64,000 bases of DNA from UBA6136 sp044350805 (GCA_044350805.1 JBILGU010000013.1:14327-78326), one strand, 5' to 3'; counted from the stretch's first letter, positions 26,932 to 35,268 are shown. Numbers and translations: made by a program. The notes: a model not told the origin generated them from the sequence alone.

Positions 26932-27879
26932 ATGACTATGTTTGATCGTTTGATCGGTCAGTCTCCGAACTTTGAGAGCATGCTTCGCAGCGCCCGCATG
27001 GTGGCTGCCACGGATGTCACCGTGCTGATCATTGGTGAAACGGGCACGGGCAAGGAAGTTCTGGCAAATGCGCTGCAGCAACAAAGCCCTCGCGCCGAAA
27101 AGCCCTTCATCACCATCAACTGTGCAGCGCTTCCCGAGGCTTTGGCTGAGTCGGAACTCTTCGGCCACAAAAAAGGCTCGTTTACCGGTGCGGTCTCCAA
27201 TCAGCAGGGTCGTCTGCAGGCAGCAAACAGTGGCACGGTTTTTCTCGACGAGGTGGACTCTTTGCCCATTGCGCTTCAGGCAAAGCTGCTTCGGTTCCTC
27301 GAGACTGGGGAAATTCAGCCGGTGGGGGAGACTTCCACTCAGGTAGTGGATGTCAGGATTATCGCTGCCACGAATGCGGATCTTCATGATCGCATCACCC
27401 GAGGTGAATTCCGCAGAGACCTTTACTATCGCCTGAATGTGGTGCCGCTCGAAATCCCGGCCTTACGGGATCGAATGGGGGATATTCAGGTGCTGATTCT
27501 CCATTTCATGCAGCAGTTCACTAAAACCCACGGGCTTCCCAATGCGACAATCAGCAAAGCGGCACTGCAGAGACTGACCCATTATCCTTGGCCAGGAAAT
27601 GTCAGGGAGCTACGCAATGTCTGTGAGCGATTGTGCATTTTGCTCGCGGGAAAGACCATTGAGGAGCATAATCTGCCTCCTGAAATCGTTTCGGGTAAAC
27701 CGTCCGAATCACGGGAAATTCTTCTGCCTGAAGCGGGTATCAATCTGGAAGAGGTTGAAATTGACCTCATTCGCCAGGCGCTTGAACGGACTCGTGGTAA
27801 TCGGAGCCAAGCGGCAAGACTGCTCGGTATCTCGAGAGACACCCTTCTTTACCGCATGCAAAAGCACGGCATCAACTGA
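26932..27879 (+). CDS. Sigma-54-dependent transcriptional activator without N-terminal sensor domain (PspF-like), 315 aa
   Basis: An AAA+ domain starts almost at residue 1. Walker A is GETGTGKE (35-42). The sigma-54 contact loop is GSFTGA (82-87), a functional variant of GAFTGA. Walker B is GTVFLDEVDSL. The C-terminal Fis-type helix-turn-helix is RNRSQAARLLGISRDTLLYR. No receiver, GAF or PAS domain is present, as in PspF, so activity must be set by a partner protein or by expression level. It lies 12 bp after the TauE-like gene and 77 bp before a DUF5765 gene. The target promoters are not evident in the window. Confidence 0.85.
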   Translation: MTMFDRLIGQSPNFESMLRSARMVAATDVTVLIIGETGTGKEVLANALQQQSPRAEKPFITINCAALPEALAESELFGHKKGSFTGAVSNQQGRLQAANSGTVFLDEVDSLPIALQAKLLRFLETGEIQPVGETSTQVVDVRIIAATNADLHDRITRGEFRRDLYYRLNVVPLEIPALRDRMGDIQVLILHFMQQFTKTHGLPNATISKAALQRLTHYPWPGNVRELRNVCERLCILLAGKTIEEHNLPPEIVSGKPSESREILLPEAGINLEEVEIDLIRQALERTRGNRSQAARLLGISRDTLLYRMQKHGIN

Positions 27880-27956
27880 CGAGCCGGCGACGATCGCAGC
27901 TTGATGGGCTCTTGTGTCTCATTCGGGCGGATCAAGAATAATGAGGAGAATGAATC

Positions 27957-28703
27957 ATGTGCTGGAGTGGAGAGGCATCGGCCGTCCTTGCGACGGTCGG
28001 TTTTGGAACAGCTGCCTATGTGGCCTGGAAGGGTGAATCGAAGGAGCTTTGGATTCCTCTGACCTATTTTGCCTGCATGGAGCTTTTGCAGGCAGCAACC
28101 TATGTCTATATCAATCTCTGTGACTCACCGCCTAATCAGATATTGACGTATTTCGGATACATCCACATTGCGTTCCAGCCTTTCTTCGCCAACATGGTGG
28201 CGATGTATTTTATTCCTGAAGCGGTAAAGAAAAAGATCGCGACCACCGTTTATACGATTTGCGCGATGGGTGCCCTGGCCATGCTGGTCAAGATGTATCC
28301 CTTTGACTGGGCAGGCCACTGTATTGTGGGTATTGAAGGCTTCTGTGGGACTCAGGCCTGCTCGGTCTCCGGGGATTGGCACATCGCCTGGAAACTGCCA
28401 CTGAATGGGCTGATGTCAGACTATCCTGGAAATCCCTTTGCCTTTCGCTACGGTCTGCATGCCTTTGTCTATATTGTGGTCGCTTTCTGGATGCCGATTC
28501 TCTATGGGTCCTGGCGTTTTGTTGGATTCCATTACCTGATCGGTCCATTGATCTCGGATATCCTGACGACAGATCCTAATGAGTACGCGGCCGTCTGGTG
28601 CCTTTTCTCGATTGCTCTTTGCGTTTCCGTCATCAAGACGCCGGTTCGAAAATACCTCCATGTCACGCGCTGGATTGGTTACCCCAAGCCCGCTATGGCC
28701 TAA
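27957..28703 (+). CDS. DUF5765 family seven-helix membrane protein, 248 aa
   Basis: About seven hydrophobic helices. It begins MCWSGEASAVLATVG, a start characteristic of the DUF5765 family. Aromatic and acidic residues occur within helices (ELLQAATYVYINLC, then DWHIAWKLPLNG). A strong ribosome binding site (GAGGAG) sits nine bases before the ATG. No biochemical function is established for the family that I know of. It follows the PspF-like activator on the same strand, so it may be part of that regulator's unit. Confidence 0.7.
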   Translation: MCWSGEASAVLATVGFGTAAYVAWKGESKELWIPLTYFACMELLQAATYVYINLCDSPPNQILTYFGYIHIAFQPFFANMVAMYFIPEAVKKKIATTVYTICAMGALAMLVKMYPFDWAGHCIVGIEGFCGTQACSVSGDWHIAWKLPLNGLMSDYPGNPFAFRYGLHAFVYIVVAFWMPILYGSWRFVGFHYLIGPLISDILTTDPNEYAAVWCLFSIALCVSVIKTPVRKYLHVTRWIGYPKPAMA

Positions 28704-28708
28704 GGCGG

Positions 28709-29137
28709 ATGCTTTCAGTGAAGAGTCTGACACTCCTTGTTATTGCCGTAATGCTGCAGTCCTGTGCCGTAACCGCCGGTAACGTCAGGGGAGAGGTGGT
28801 TGAGCTGGTCGCTGCGGATCATGACCGTGAGGTTGATGTCAAAATCGGCCAAACGGTGACAGTCCGTCTGGATGCCAATCGGACGACGGGTTACACCTGG
28901 CTTCTTCCCTCAGGGGAGGTCGCTCACGGCGTGATTCAACCCCTCCATCCGGAGTCGCGCTACGACCAGAAAATCGATGGCATCTACTCGATGGGGGTGG
29001 GAGCAATTGAAATCTGGGAGTTTAAGGCCGTCCGCGTTGGGGAGGGTACTTTGCGACTCGAATATCGTCGACCCTTCGAAAAGGGGATTTATCCTTTGCG
29101 GATCGTGGACTTTCCCTTGCGGGTGACTGCCCCTTAA
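28709..29137 (+). CDS. Chagasin-like (I42 family) protease inhibitor lipoprotein, 142 aa
   Basis: The ATG at 28709 opens a lipoprotein signal peptide with the lipobox VMLQSC. The mature part carries the three loops of chagasin-type inhibitors of papain-family cysteine proteases: NRTTGYTW for the NPTTG loop, a GVGAIEIWEF stretch for the GxGG loop, and YRRPFE for the RPW loop. The fold assignment is fairly confident; two of the three loops deviate from consensus, so inhibition needs testing. It starts 5 bp after the DUF5765 stop and is therefore probably co-transcribed. A strong terminator follows. Confidence 0.72.
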   Translation: MLSVKSLTLLVIAVMLQSCAVTAGNVRGEVVELVAADHDREVDVKIGQTVTVRLDANRTTGYTWLLPSGEVAHGVIQPLHPESRYDQKIDGIYSMGVGAIEIWEFKAVRVGEGTLRLEYRRPFEKGIYPLRIVDFPLRVTAP

Positions 29138-29144
29138 ACTGAGG

Positions 29145-29184
29145 AACTTGCTGGCACCCTCGACTGGATGCCAGCAAGTTTTTG
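29145..29184 (+). terminator. Strong rho-independent terminator
   Basis: A perfect 12-bp stem (29145-29156 with 29169-29180, AACTTGCTGGCA and its complement) and a 12-base loop are followed by TTT. It begins 8 bp after the chagasin-like stop and separates this unit from convergent argG. Confidence 0.85.
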
Positions 29185-29186
29185 TG

Positions 29187-30416
29187 TCAGACGGTGAACT
29201 TCAGACCTTTCTTGGCTGCAATGCGCATTCTGAGGGCGTTGAGCTTGATAAAGCCCTCGGCATCCTTCTGGTTGTAGGCGCCCTTGTCATCTTCAAAGGT
29301 GGCGATGTTCATATCAAAGAGGCTGTTGTGCTCGGACTTTCTGCCGACCACAATGACATTTCCCTTGTAGAGTTTGACCCTGACCTCGCCATTGACCGTC
29401 GCCTGCGAGGAATCAATCATCTCCTGAAGCAGCAGTCGTTCGGGGCTCCACCAATAGCCGTTATAGATCAGGCTGGCGTAGCGGGGCATCAGTTCATCCT
29501 TCAGATGGGCGACTTCACGATCCAGTGTCAATGATTCAATGGCGCGATGTGCACGGAGCATGATTGTGCCGCCCGGGGTTTCGTAGCAACCTCTTGATTT
29601 CATCCCGACATAGCGGTTTTCGACGATGTCGAGTCGGCCAATGCCGTTGGCTCCGCCCAGTTCATTGAGCTTAGCCAGGACCTTCGCGGGGCTCATGCGA
29701 AGCCCATCGATGGCGACGATGTCGCCATGCTCATAAGTCAAGTCAATAAAAGTTGCCTGATCCGGGGCTATTTCCGGTGAAACGGACCATCGCCACATGT
29801 CTTCTTCAGGTCCCGACCAAGGATCTTCAAGAACACCGCCTTCATAGGAGATGTGGAGTAAATTGGCATCCATGGAGTAGGGTGAAGCCTTGCCCCGTTT
29901 CATCTCGATCGGGATTTGGTGCTTTTCGGCATAAGCCAAAAGGGTTTCACGAGAGGTCAGATCCCATTCGCGCCAGGGGGCAATGACCTTGATGTCAGGC
30001 TTCAGTGCATAGGCACCGAGCTCGAATCGAACCTGATCGTTTCCCTTCCCGGTCGCGCCGTGGCAAATGGCATCGCAACCGGTTTCATTGACAATTTCGA
30101 TCAGTCTCTTTGCGATCAGGGGGCGGGCGATGGAGGTGCCGAGAAGATACTCTCCCTCGTAGATCGTATTGGCGCGGAACATCGGGAAGACGAAGTCTCT
30201 TGCGAATTCTTCGGTCAGGTCATCGATATAGATTTCCTTGATCCCCATCGCCTGAGCTTTGCTTCGGGCGGGCTCTACTTCTTCGCCCTGACCAATATCT
30301 GCCGTAAACGTCACGATTTCGCAGTGGTAGGTTTCTCGAAGCCACTGGAGGATGACAGAGGTGTCGAGGCCGCCGGAATACGCTAAAGCGACTTTCTTGA
30401 CGATAGGTTGGGTCAT
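29187..30416 (-). CDS. argG: Argininosuccinate synthase, 409 aa
   Basis: It joins citrulline and aspartate with ATP in arginine synthesis. The N-terminal PP-loop is ALAYSGGLDTSVILQWL. Further motifs are GATGKGNDQVRFELGAYAL and the ending TLEDDKGAYNQ-type segment, here TFEDDKGAYNQKDAEGF. Length is the type I norm (about 400 aa). It is monocistronic, with its own promoter upstream and a terminator hairpin just beyond its 3' end. Confidence 0.96.
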   Translation of the reverse strand: MTQPIVKKVALAYSGGLDTSVILQWLRETYHCEIVTFTADIGQGEEVEPARSKAQAMGIKEIYIDDLTEEFARDFVFPMFRANTIYEGEYLLGTSIARPLIAKRLIEIVNETGCDAICHGATGKGNDQVRFELGAYALKPDIKVIAPWREWDLTSRETLLAYAEKHQIPIEMKRGKASPYSMDANLLHISYEGGVLEDPWSGPEEDMWRWSVSPEIAPDQATFIDLTYEHGDIVAIDGLRMSPAKVLAKLNELGGANGIGRLDIVENRYVGMKSRGCYETPGGTIMLRAHRAIESLTLDREVAHLKDELMPRYASLIYNGYWWSPERLLLQEMIDSSQATVNGEVRVKLYKGNVIVVGRKSEHNSLFDMNIATFEDDKGAYNQKDAEGFIKLNALRMRIAAKKGLKFTV

Positions 30417-30449
30417 GGATATTTATCCTGAGAGTAGAACAAACGAGGG

Positions 30450-30478
30450 ATTATAATTGCCACAAGCCCCTCTGTCCC
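30450..30478 (-). promoter_or_regulatory. Sigma-70 promoter for argG
   Basis: On the minus strand GGGACA (30478-30473) and a perfect TATAAT (30455-30450) are 17 bp apart, about 34 bp upstream of the argG start codon. No convincing ArgR box was seen. Confidence 0.45.
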
Positions 30479-30521
30479 GCTCTGGCTGCACCCATTTCAC
30501 TGCTTCGAGGCCTTAATCATC

Positions 30522-31655
30522 ATGTCTGAATCAAAACCCAATCGGGGAATTCCTTCTCAACGGGGTCTTTTGATTCGCTTCATCGGCATCATCGGTTTGC
30601 TCATGACGACCATGATGGTCATGCGTTATCACATCGCCAACCATCCGCCGAGCGAATTTAATGAACACCTCAGCCCGCTTCCTGCCCCCAATGATCCCGA
30701 CCAGACGGTTGAAACAGGGCTGTATGTCCATAACATCTATGCATTTGAAGCCGATAAGAAGATCTTTGATGCCGATGGATGGATCTGGCTCAAATACTCC
30801 AAAGCACTCAATGATTACATACTGTCGCAGGGCATTCTGCCGGCCAATCTGATCCATTTCGTCAATCAGGTGGATGATTACGATTTTTCACTGGATCCTT
30901 CCATTGATCAGCCCATCTTGATGCCGGATGGTCGCTACTATCAGAAGTTCCGATTCTCTGGCCATTTTTACGTTGATGAACTGGATTTTCGTAAGTTTCC
31001 TTTTCAAACCATCTCACTACCGGTAATTGTAGAAATTCGCGGCCAGCGACTCCATCGCGATGCTTCCCCAGTGCAATTGGTCGTCGACAAGAACGATTCA
31101 GGGATCGGTGCTTATATTGATGTCAGTGGTTATGAAACCAAGGGTTTTTCGATTGAAGGCGCGACTGAACATTTCATGAGCCGCATGGGCAATCCTCTGG
31201 CCGATGAAAAGGGCTCTAAATCCGAACTGCGACTGACCGTCCATTATCAGAAGGCCCTGAATTCAACGTTCCTGAAATTTATCATGCCCCTGATTACCGT
31301 GATGCTGCTAACGCTTTTTTCTCCCTCCATCGCGCCGATGGGTTGGGAGGTTCGGGTCGGGATCCCCTCGACCAGTCTTTTGACGCTCATATTTCTTCAG
31401 CAAACCTATCAGTCCAGTATTCCGGACTTTCATTACCTGACATTCCTCGACAGTATTTACAACCTCTGTTACATGGTCGACTTAATTCTTTTCGCGCTAT
31501 TTCTTTGGGCGGCCAAGATCTATCATGCGGCGGCTGAAGAGGACCATAAGATCGTGGCGGCCTACATCGAGAAAATTGATCATCGATTTCAAGTGGTCCT
31601 GACCCTCGGTCTGATCTTCGGCGTAGTGGGAGATTGGTGGTTCCATTTTCTCTGA
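30522..31655 (+). CDS. Prokaryotic pentameric ligand-gated ion channel homologue (Cys-loop superfamily), 377 aa
   Basis: Layout: an N-terminal membrane helix (17-35), an extracellular beta-sandwich (about 60-245), then M1 (250-268), M2 (275-298), M3 (312-333) and M4 (355-377). The binding domain shows ETGLYVHNIYAFEADKK and DADGWIWLKYS, like the WLxW loop of the superfamily. It also has DFRKFPFQTISLPVIVE, corresponding to the D-x-FPFD loop at the membrane interface. M2 begins RVGIPSTSLLTLIFLQ, followed by SSIPDFHYLTFLDSIY, the M2-M3 pattern P-x3-YLT-x-LD of bacterial channels. There are no Cys-loop cysteines, as in GLIC and ELIC. The extra N-terminal helix is unusual. Ligand and ion are unknown. 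Confidence 0.75.
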   Translation: MSESKPNRGIPSQRGLLIRFIGIIGLLMTTMMVMRYHIANHPPSEFNEHLSPLPAPNDPDQTVETGLYVHNIYAFEADKKIFDADGWIWLKYSKALNDYILSQGILPANLIHFVNQVDDYDFSLDPSIDQPILMPDGRYYQKFRFSGHFYVDELDFRKFPFQTISLPVIVEIRGQRLHRDASPVQLVVDKNDSGIGAYIDVSGYETKGFSIEGATEHFMSRMGNPLADEKGSKSELRLTVHYQKALNSTFLKFIMPLITVMLLTLFSPSIAPMGWEVRVGIPSTSLLTLIFLQQTYQSSIPDFHYLTFLDSIYNLCYMVDLILFALFLWAAKIYHAAAEEDHKIVAAYIEKIDHRFQVVLTLGLIFGVVGDWWFHFL

Positions 31656-32305
31656 TGGCACAGGAAATCATCCACAAGCAGTCGTCTTATCCTTTTCCTT
31701 CGCAGGGCCTGTATGTGATCACGAGAGATCCTCAAGAGGATCGGACCCCCCTCCTGAAGGAGGTGAAAGCGGCAATTCGTGGGGGTGCCGTTGTGGTTCA
31801 GTACCGGGCTAAAGACGGGCGAGGCTCAGAGGATGAGGCGCGTCAACTACTGGCCGTTTGTCGGGCATCCTGCGTTCCTCTGATCATCAATGATGATGTG
31901 GCACTGGCCTTGGCGATTGGAGCGGACGGAGTTCATCTGGGGCGAGAAGACGAGAAATTAGCCCCAGTACGTGACGCTCTTGGACCCAAAGGGATCATTG
32001 GGGTTTCATGTTACGACGATTTGCCGCGAGCCATGGCGGCTCAGAGGGACGGAGCCACCTATGTGGCTTTCGGTCGATTCTTTCCATCGATGACCAAACC
32101 GAATGCACCTTGTGCGAGCCTTGAGACGCTTCGGCAAGCCCGGCTGCAATTACACATACCCATTGTTGCCATTGGCGGCATCACACGAGAGAACGCAGAG
32201 ACATTGATTTCGGCTGGAGCCGGTGTCCTCGCAGTGATTGAGGGAGTATTTGGGGAACAAAGCCCTGAAGCGGCAGCACGCTGCTTCAGGGCTTTGTGGG
32301 GATAG
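31655..32305 (+). CDS. thiE: Thiamine-phosphate synthase, 216 aa
   Basis: It couples the pyrimidine and thiazole phosphates into thiamine phosphate. The TIM barrel shows VVVQYRAKDGRG (for the usual VQLRxKD), LIINDDVALALAIGADGVHLGREDE (pyrophosphate and Mg site), VAFGRFFPSMTK (for GPxFxTxTK) and IVAIGGIT. The ATG at 31655 overlaps the channel stop by one base (TGATG), which suggests coupling; an upstream in-frame start at 31634 would overlap by 22 bp. The 3' end contains a 14-bp inverted repeat. nrdB converges 3 bp beyond the stop. Confidence 0.9.
   Translation: MAQEIIHKQSSYPFPSQGLYVITRDPQEDRTPLLKEVKAAIRGGAVVVQYRAKDGRGSEDEARQLLAVCRASCVPLIINDDVALALAIGADGVHLGREDEKLAPVRDALGPKGIIGVSCYDDLPRAMAAQRDGATYVAFGRFFPSMTKPNAPCASLETLRQARLQLHIPIVAIGGITRENAETLISAGAGVLAVIEGVFGEQSPEAAARCFRALWG
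32258..32296. repeat. Long perfect inverted repeat inside the thiE 3' coding end
   Basis: 14 bp (32258-32271) pair perfectly with 32283-32296, with an 11-base loop. It lies in the last 50 bp of thiE, next to the convergent nrdB stop. It has no U-run, so it may be a coding-embedded transcription barrier or RNA stability element rather than a classic terminator. Confidence 0.6.
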
Positions 32306-32308
32306 GGA

Positions 32309-33526
32309 TCAGTCCCAGTTAAGGGCGCCGCCGGTCTGATACTCGGTAACGCGGGTTTCAAAAAAGTTCTTTTCCTTCTTGAGATCCAGGATTTCGCTCA
32401 TCCAGGGGAAGGGGTTTTGAGCGCCCAGATATTGATCCGGAAGACCGATCTGGTTGCAGCGGCGGTTCGCAATGTACTTGAGGTATTCCTCGAACATATT
32501 GGCATTCAATCCCAATACGCCGCGTGCCATGGTGTCATGCGCATACTGGATTTCGATCTCGACCGCATCCTTGATGAGCGTGATGATCTCTTCCTGGAAT
32601 GCACTCCCCCAGAGGTGAGGATTCTCGATCTTGATCTGATTAATCACGTCGATGCCGAAATTCATATGCATTGATTCGTCGCGGAGGATGTACTGGAACT
32701 GCTCTGCGGTTCCGGTCATTTTGTTGCGACGGCCCATAGACAGAATCTGGGTGAAGCCGACGTAGAAGAAGATACCCTCAAAAATCACGTAGAAAGCGAT
32801 CAGATCTCGGAGGAGACGCTGGTCAGATTCAGGTGTTCCCGTGCAGAAGGTTGGGTCCCCCAGTGACTGGGTGAAGGGCAGGGCCCATTCTGCTTTGCGT
32901 GAGACTGCGGGCAGCTCACGGTACATATTGAAGACCTCTCCTTCATCCATGCCCAGTGATTCGACCACGTATTGATAGGCATGGGTGTGCAGCGCCTCCT
33001 CAAAGGCCTGACGTAAAAGATACTGACGGCATTCCGGGTTGGTGATGTGCCGGTAGACTGCAAGCACCAGATTGTTGGCAACTAACGAATCTGCGGTGGA
33101 AAAGAAACCGAGATTTCGCTTGATAATGATGCGCTCATCTTCGGTCAGGCCATCCGTGCTCTTCCAAAGCGCAATGTCCGCATTCATGTTGATTTCTTGC
33201 GGCATCCAATGGTTTGCGCAAGCGTCGATATATTTCTGCCAAGCCCAACGATATTTGAAAGGAACCAGCTGGTTAAGGTCGGCACGACAGTTAATGATCT
33301 TCTTGTCGTCGACCTGAATGCGCTTTGCCCCCATTTCGATGGCTTCAAGGCCTGTGGCGCCGTGATGAAGACCCGCAATGTCCGACGGTACGGATGATGG
33401 GGTATCGACGCTAGCGAAGGCGTGAGTTCCCGACACTGCTTCGTCTTCGGATACCACCGTTTGCGGGGGAGCAATACGGGGGTTTGAAGGCGAGAGTCCC
33501 ATCAGTGGATCATCCCAGTTCAGCAT
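32309..33526 (-). CDS. nrdB: Class Ia ribonucleotide reductase beta subunit, 405 aa
   Basis: Diiron-tyrosyl radical subunit that supports deoxyribonucleotide synthesis by NrdA. The helical core includes NADIALWKSTDGLTEDERII, the radical-site region LVLAVYRHITNPECRQYLL and the iron-ligand helix FEEALHTHAYQY. Another ligand motif is RDESMHMNFGIDVI. The sequence is of the Pseudomonas-type NrdB branch. nrdA is not adjacent, which is unusual. The 140 bp upstream contain two NrdR-like boxes. The C-terminal tail (TEYQTGGALNWD) is the NrdA docking peptide. Confidence 0.94.
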   Translation of the reverse strand: MLNWDDPLMGLSPSNPRIAPPQTVVSEDEAVSGTHAFASVDTPSSVPSDIAGLHHGATGLEAIEMGAKRIQVDDKKIINCRADLNQLVPFKYRWAWQKYIDACANHWMPQEINMNADIALWKSTDGLTEDERIIIKRNLGFFSTADSLVANNLVLAVYRHITNPECRQYLLRQAFEEALHTHAYQYVVESLGMDEGEVFNMYRELPAVSRKAEWALPFTQSLGDPTFCTGTPESDQRLLRDLIAFYVIFEGIFFYVGFTQILSMGRRNKMTGTAEQFQYILRDESMHMNFGIDVINQIKIENPHLWGSAFQEEIITLIKDAVEIEIQYAHDTMARGVLGLNANMFEEYLKYIANRRCNQIGLPDQYLGAQNPFPWMSEILDLKKEKNFFETRVTEYQTGGALNWD

Positions 33527-33598
33527 TTTCCGTACTCCATGTAGAAAACCAAAGAAAAGAAAGGCCGCAAATCATGCGATGGATCGATTATAGAACAA

Positions 33599-33645
33599 GA
33601 TCTATATGTTGTGTCCAATTAGATTGCTATCACTAGATATAGTAT
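33599..33645 (-). promoter_or_regulatory. Tandem NrdR-box operator upstream of nrdB
   Basis: Two 16-bp near-palindromes, GATCTATATGTTGTGT (33599-33614) and TCACTAGATATAGTAT (33630-33645), match the NrdR consensus ACACwATATATwGTGT at 12 and 13 of 16 positions. They are separated by 15 bp, so they repeat every 31 bp (three helical turns), the spacing typical of NrdR operators. They lie 73-119 bp upstream of the nrdB start. Confidence 0.65.
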
Positions 33646-33670
33646 GAAATGGTGTGTTTCCCCAAGGCAT

Positions 33671-33694
33671 AAAAAAGCCCGGCAAGCCGGGCTT
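33671..33694 (-). terminator. Rho-independent terminator of gltBD
   Basis: On the minus strand AAGCCCGGC and GCCGGGCTT (33675-33683 with 33686-33694) form a GC-rich stem followed by a run of six T. It lies about 22 bp after the gltD stop codon, so it ends the gltBD transcript before the nrdB promoter region. Confidence 0.85.
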
Positions 33695-33715
33695 TTGGGG
33701 GCCTTTCTCGAGAAT

Positions 33716-35155
33716 TTAGCGCGGTAGCTCGCTGCTACCCATCAGGAATTCATCGACCGAACGGGCGCATTGACGGCCCTCACGGATAGCCCAAACCACC
33801 AGAGACTGTCCTCGTCGCATATCCCCAGCCGTAAAGACCTTATCGACGGAGGTCCGGTAGTTGTCAGTTGATGCGCGAACATTCTGGCGCTCATCGAGCT
33901 CAACGCCAAGCTCTTCGAGCATGCCGTTACGAATGGGATGAACAAAGCCCATCGCCAAAAACACTGCATCGGCCTTCAAGCTGAATTCGGAACCGGGGAC
34001 GCGGTTCATGACCCACCGACCATTGTCTTGAGTCCATTCAACCTTAACGCAATTGATCTGGGTGACCTTGCCGTTTTGACCTTCAAAGGAGAGCGTATCG
34101 ACACTCCACATTCGGTCACAGCCCTCTTCATGTGAACTTGAGGTTCTGAGCTTGTTGGGCCAGTTGGGCCAAGTCAGTGCCTTGTTTTCCTTTTCAGGCG
34201 GCTTGGGCATGATCTCAAGCTGGGTGATGCTGGCTGCGCCATGGCGACGGGAGGTACCGATGCAATCCGATCCGGTGTCCCCACCGCCGATGACGATCAC
34301 GTTCTTACCTGTCGCAAGAATACTGCTTGCTTCGGGCAGGGTATCACCGGCATTACGCTTGTTTTGCTGGGGAAGGAAATCCATTGCGTAATGAACACCA
34401 TCCAGTTCACGCCCTGGGACTTGTAAATCACGAGGATGTTCTGAACCGCCGGCAAGAATGACTGCGTCAAAATCCTTGGCCAGCTGGCTGGCCGAAATGT
34501 CTTTTCCAATGTGCCAATTAGGGCGGAAGATAACGCCTTCGGCCTGCATTTGGGCAATGCGTCGGTCGATCAGCTGTTTTTCCATCTTGAAATCCGGAAT
34601 GCCGTATCGGAGTAATCCCCCGATGCGATCATTTTTTTCAAATACAGTGACTTCGTGGCCTGCACGTGCCAACTGTTGGGCGGCAGCGAGACCTGCAGGA
34701 CCAGAGCCAACAACAGCAATGCGCTTTCCGGTCTTGTGCGGTGCAATCTGAGGCAGGATCCATCCCATTTCCCACCCCTTGTCGACGATGGCACACTCAA
34801 TGGATTTGATGGTCACTGACTCATCGGTCAGATTCAGTGTGCAGGCGGCTTCGCAGGGGGCGGGACAAATTCTGCCGGTAAATTCGGGGAAGTTGTTGGT
34901 GCTGTGTAGGACCTCAATCGCAGCTTCCCAGTTCTGCTGGTAAACCAGATCATTCCAGTCGGGAATAATGTTGTTGACCGGGCATCCATTGTGGCAATAC
35001 GGGATTCCGCAATCCATGCAGCGTGATCCCTGACGGGTCAACTCCTCCACGGACAGGGGAACAACAAACTCCTTATAGTTCTGGATACGGTCAGCCACCA
35101 TCGTGTAACGACGGTCCTGACGCGAAACTTCCATGAAACCGGTGGGTTTACCCAT
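33716..35155 (-). CDS. gltD: Glutamate synthase small subunit, 479 aa
   Basis: NADPH-oxidising FAD/iron-sulfur subunit of glutamate synthase. The N-terminal cysteines for 4Fe-4S clusters are in SRCMDCGIPYCHNGCPVNN and GRICPAPCEAAC. The FAD motif is AVVGSGPAGLAAAQQLARAG, the NADPH motif VIGGGDTGSDCIGTS, and the second FAD site is VFTAGDMRRGQSLVVWAI. Length is normal. It follows gltB by 113 bp, within which a hairpin is found. Confidence 0.95.
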   Translation of the reverse strand: MGKPTGFMEVSRQDRRYTMVADRIQNYKEFVVPLSVEELTRQGSRCMDCGIPYCHNGCPVNNIIPDWNDLVYQQNWEAAIEVLHSTNNFPEFTGRICPAPCEAACTLNLTDESVTIKSIECAIVDKGWEMGWILPQIAPHKTGKRIAVVGSGPAGLAAAQQLARAGHEVTVFEKNDRIGGLLRYGIPDFKMEKQLIDRRIAQMQAEGVIFRPNWHIGKDISASQLAKDFDAVILAGGSEHPRDLQVPGRELDGVHYAMDFLPQQNKRNAGDTLPEASSILATGKNVIVIGGGDTGSDCIGTSRRHGAASITQLEIMPKPPEKENKALTWPNWPNKLRTSSSHEEGCDRMWSVDTLSFEGQNGKVTQINCVKVEWTQDNGRWVMNRVPGSEFSLKADAVFLAMGFVHPIRNGMLEELGVELDERQNVRASTDNYRTSVDKVFTAGDMRRGQSLVVWAIREGRQCARSVDEFLMGSSELPR

Positions 35156-35230
35156 GTTGATTTAACCTCTATGTGACGCCGTCTTCGGCATCGGTGGAAC
35201 GCTTGTTCTCGAATCTTTGGGATTCAGTTC

Positions 35231-35254
35231 AAGGGCATCACTGACGATGCCCTT
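35231..35254. repeat. Inverted repeat in the gltB-gltD intergenic region
   Basis: A 9-bp perfect stem (AAGGGCATC 35231-35239 with GATGCCCTT 35246-35254) and a 6-base loop. In the gltB-to-gltD direction no U-run follows, so it is more likely an RNA processing or stability element than a terminator. Confidence 0.4.
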
Positions 35255-35268
35255 TGGTTTTCTATTTC

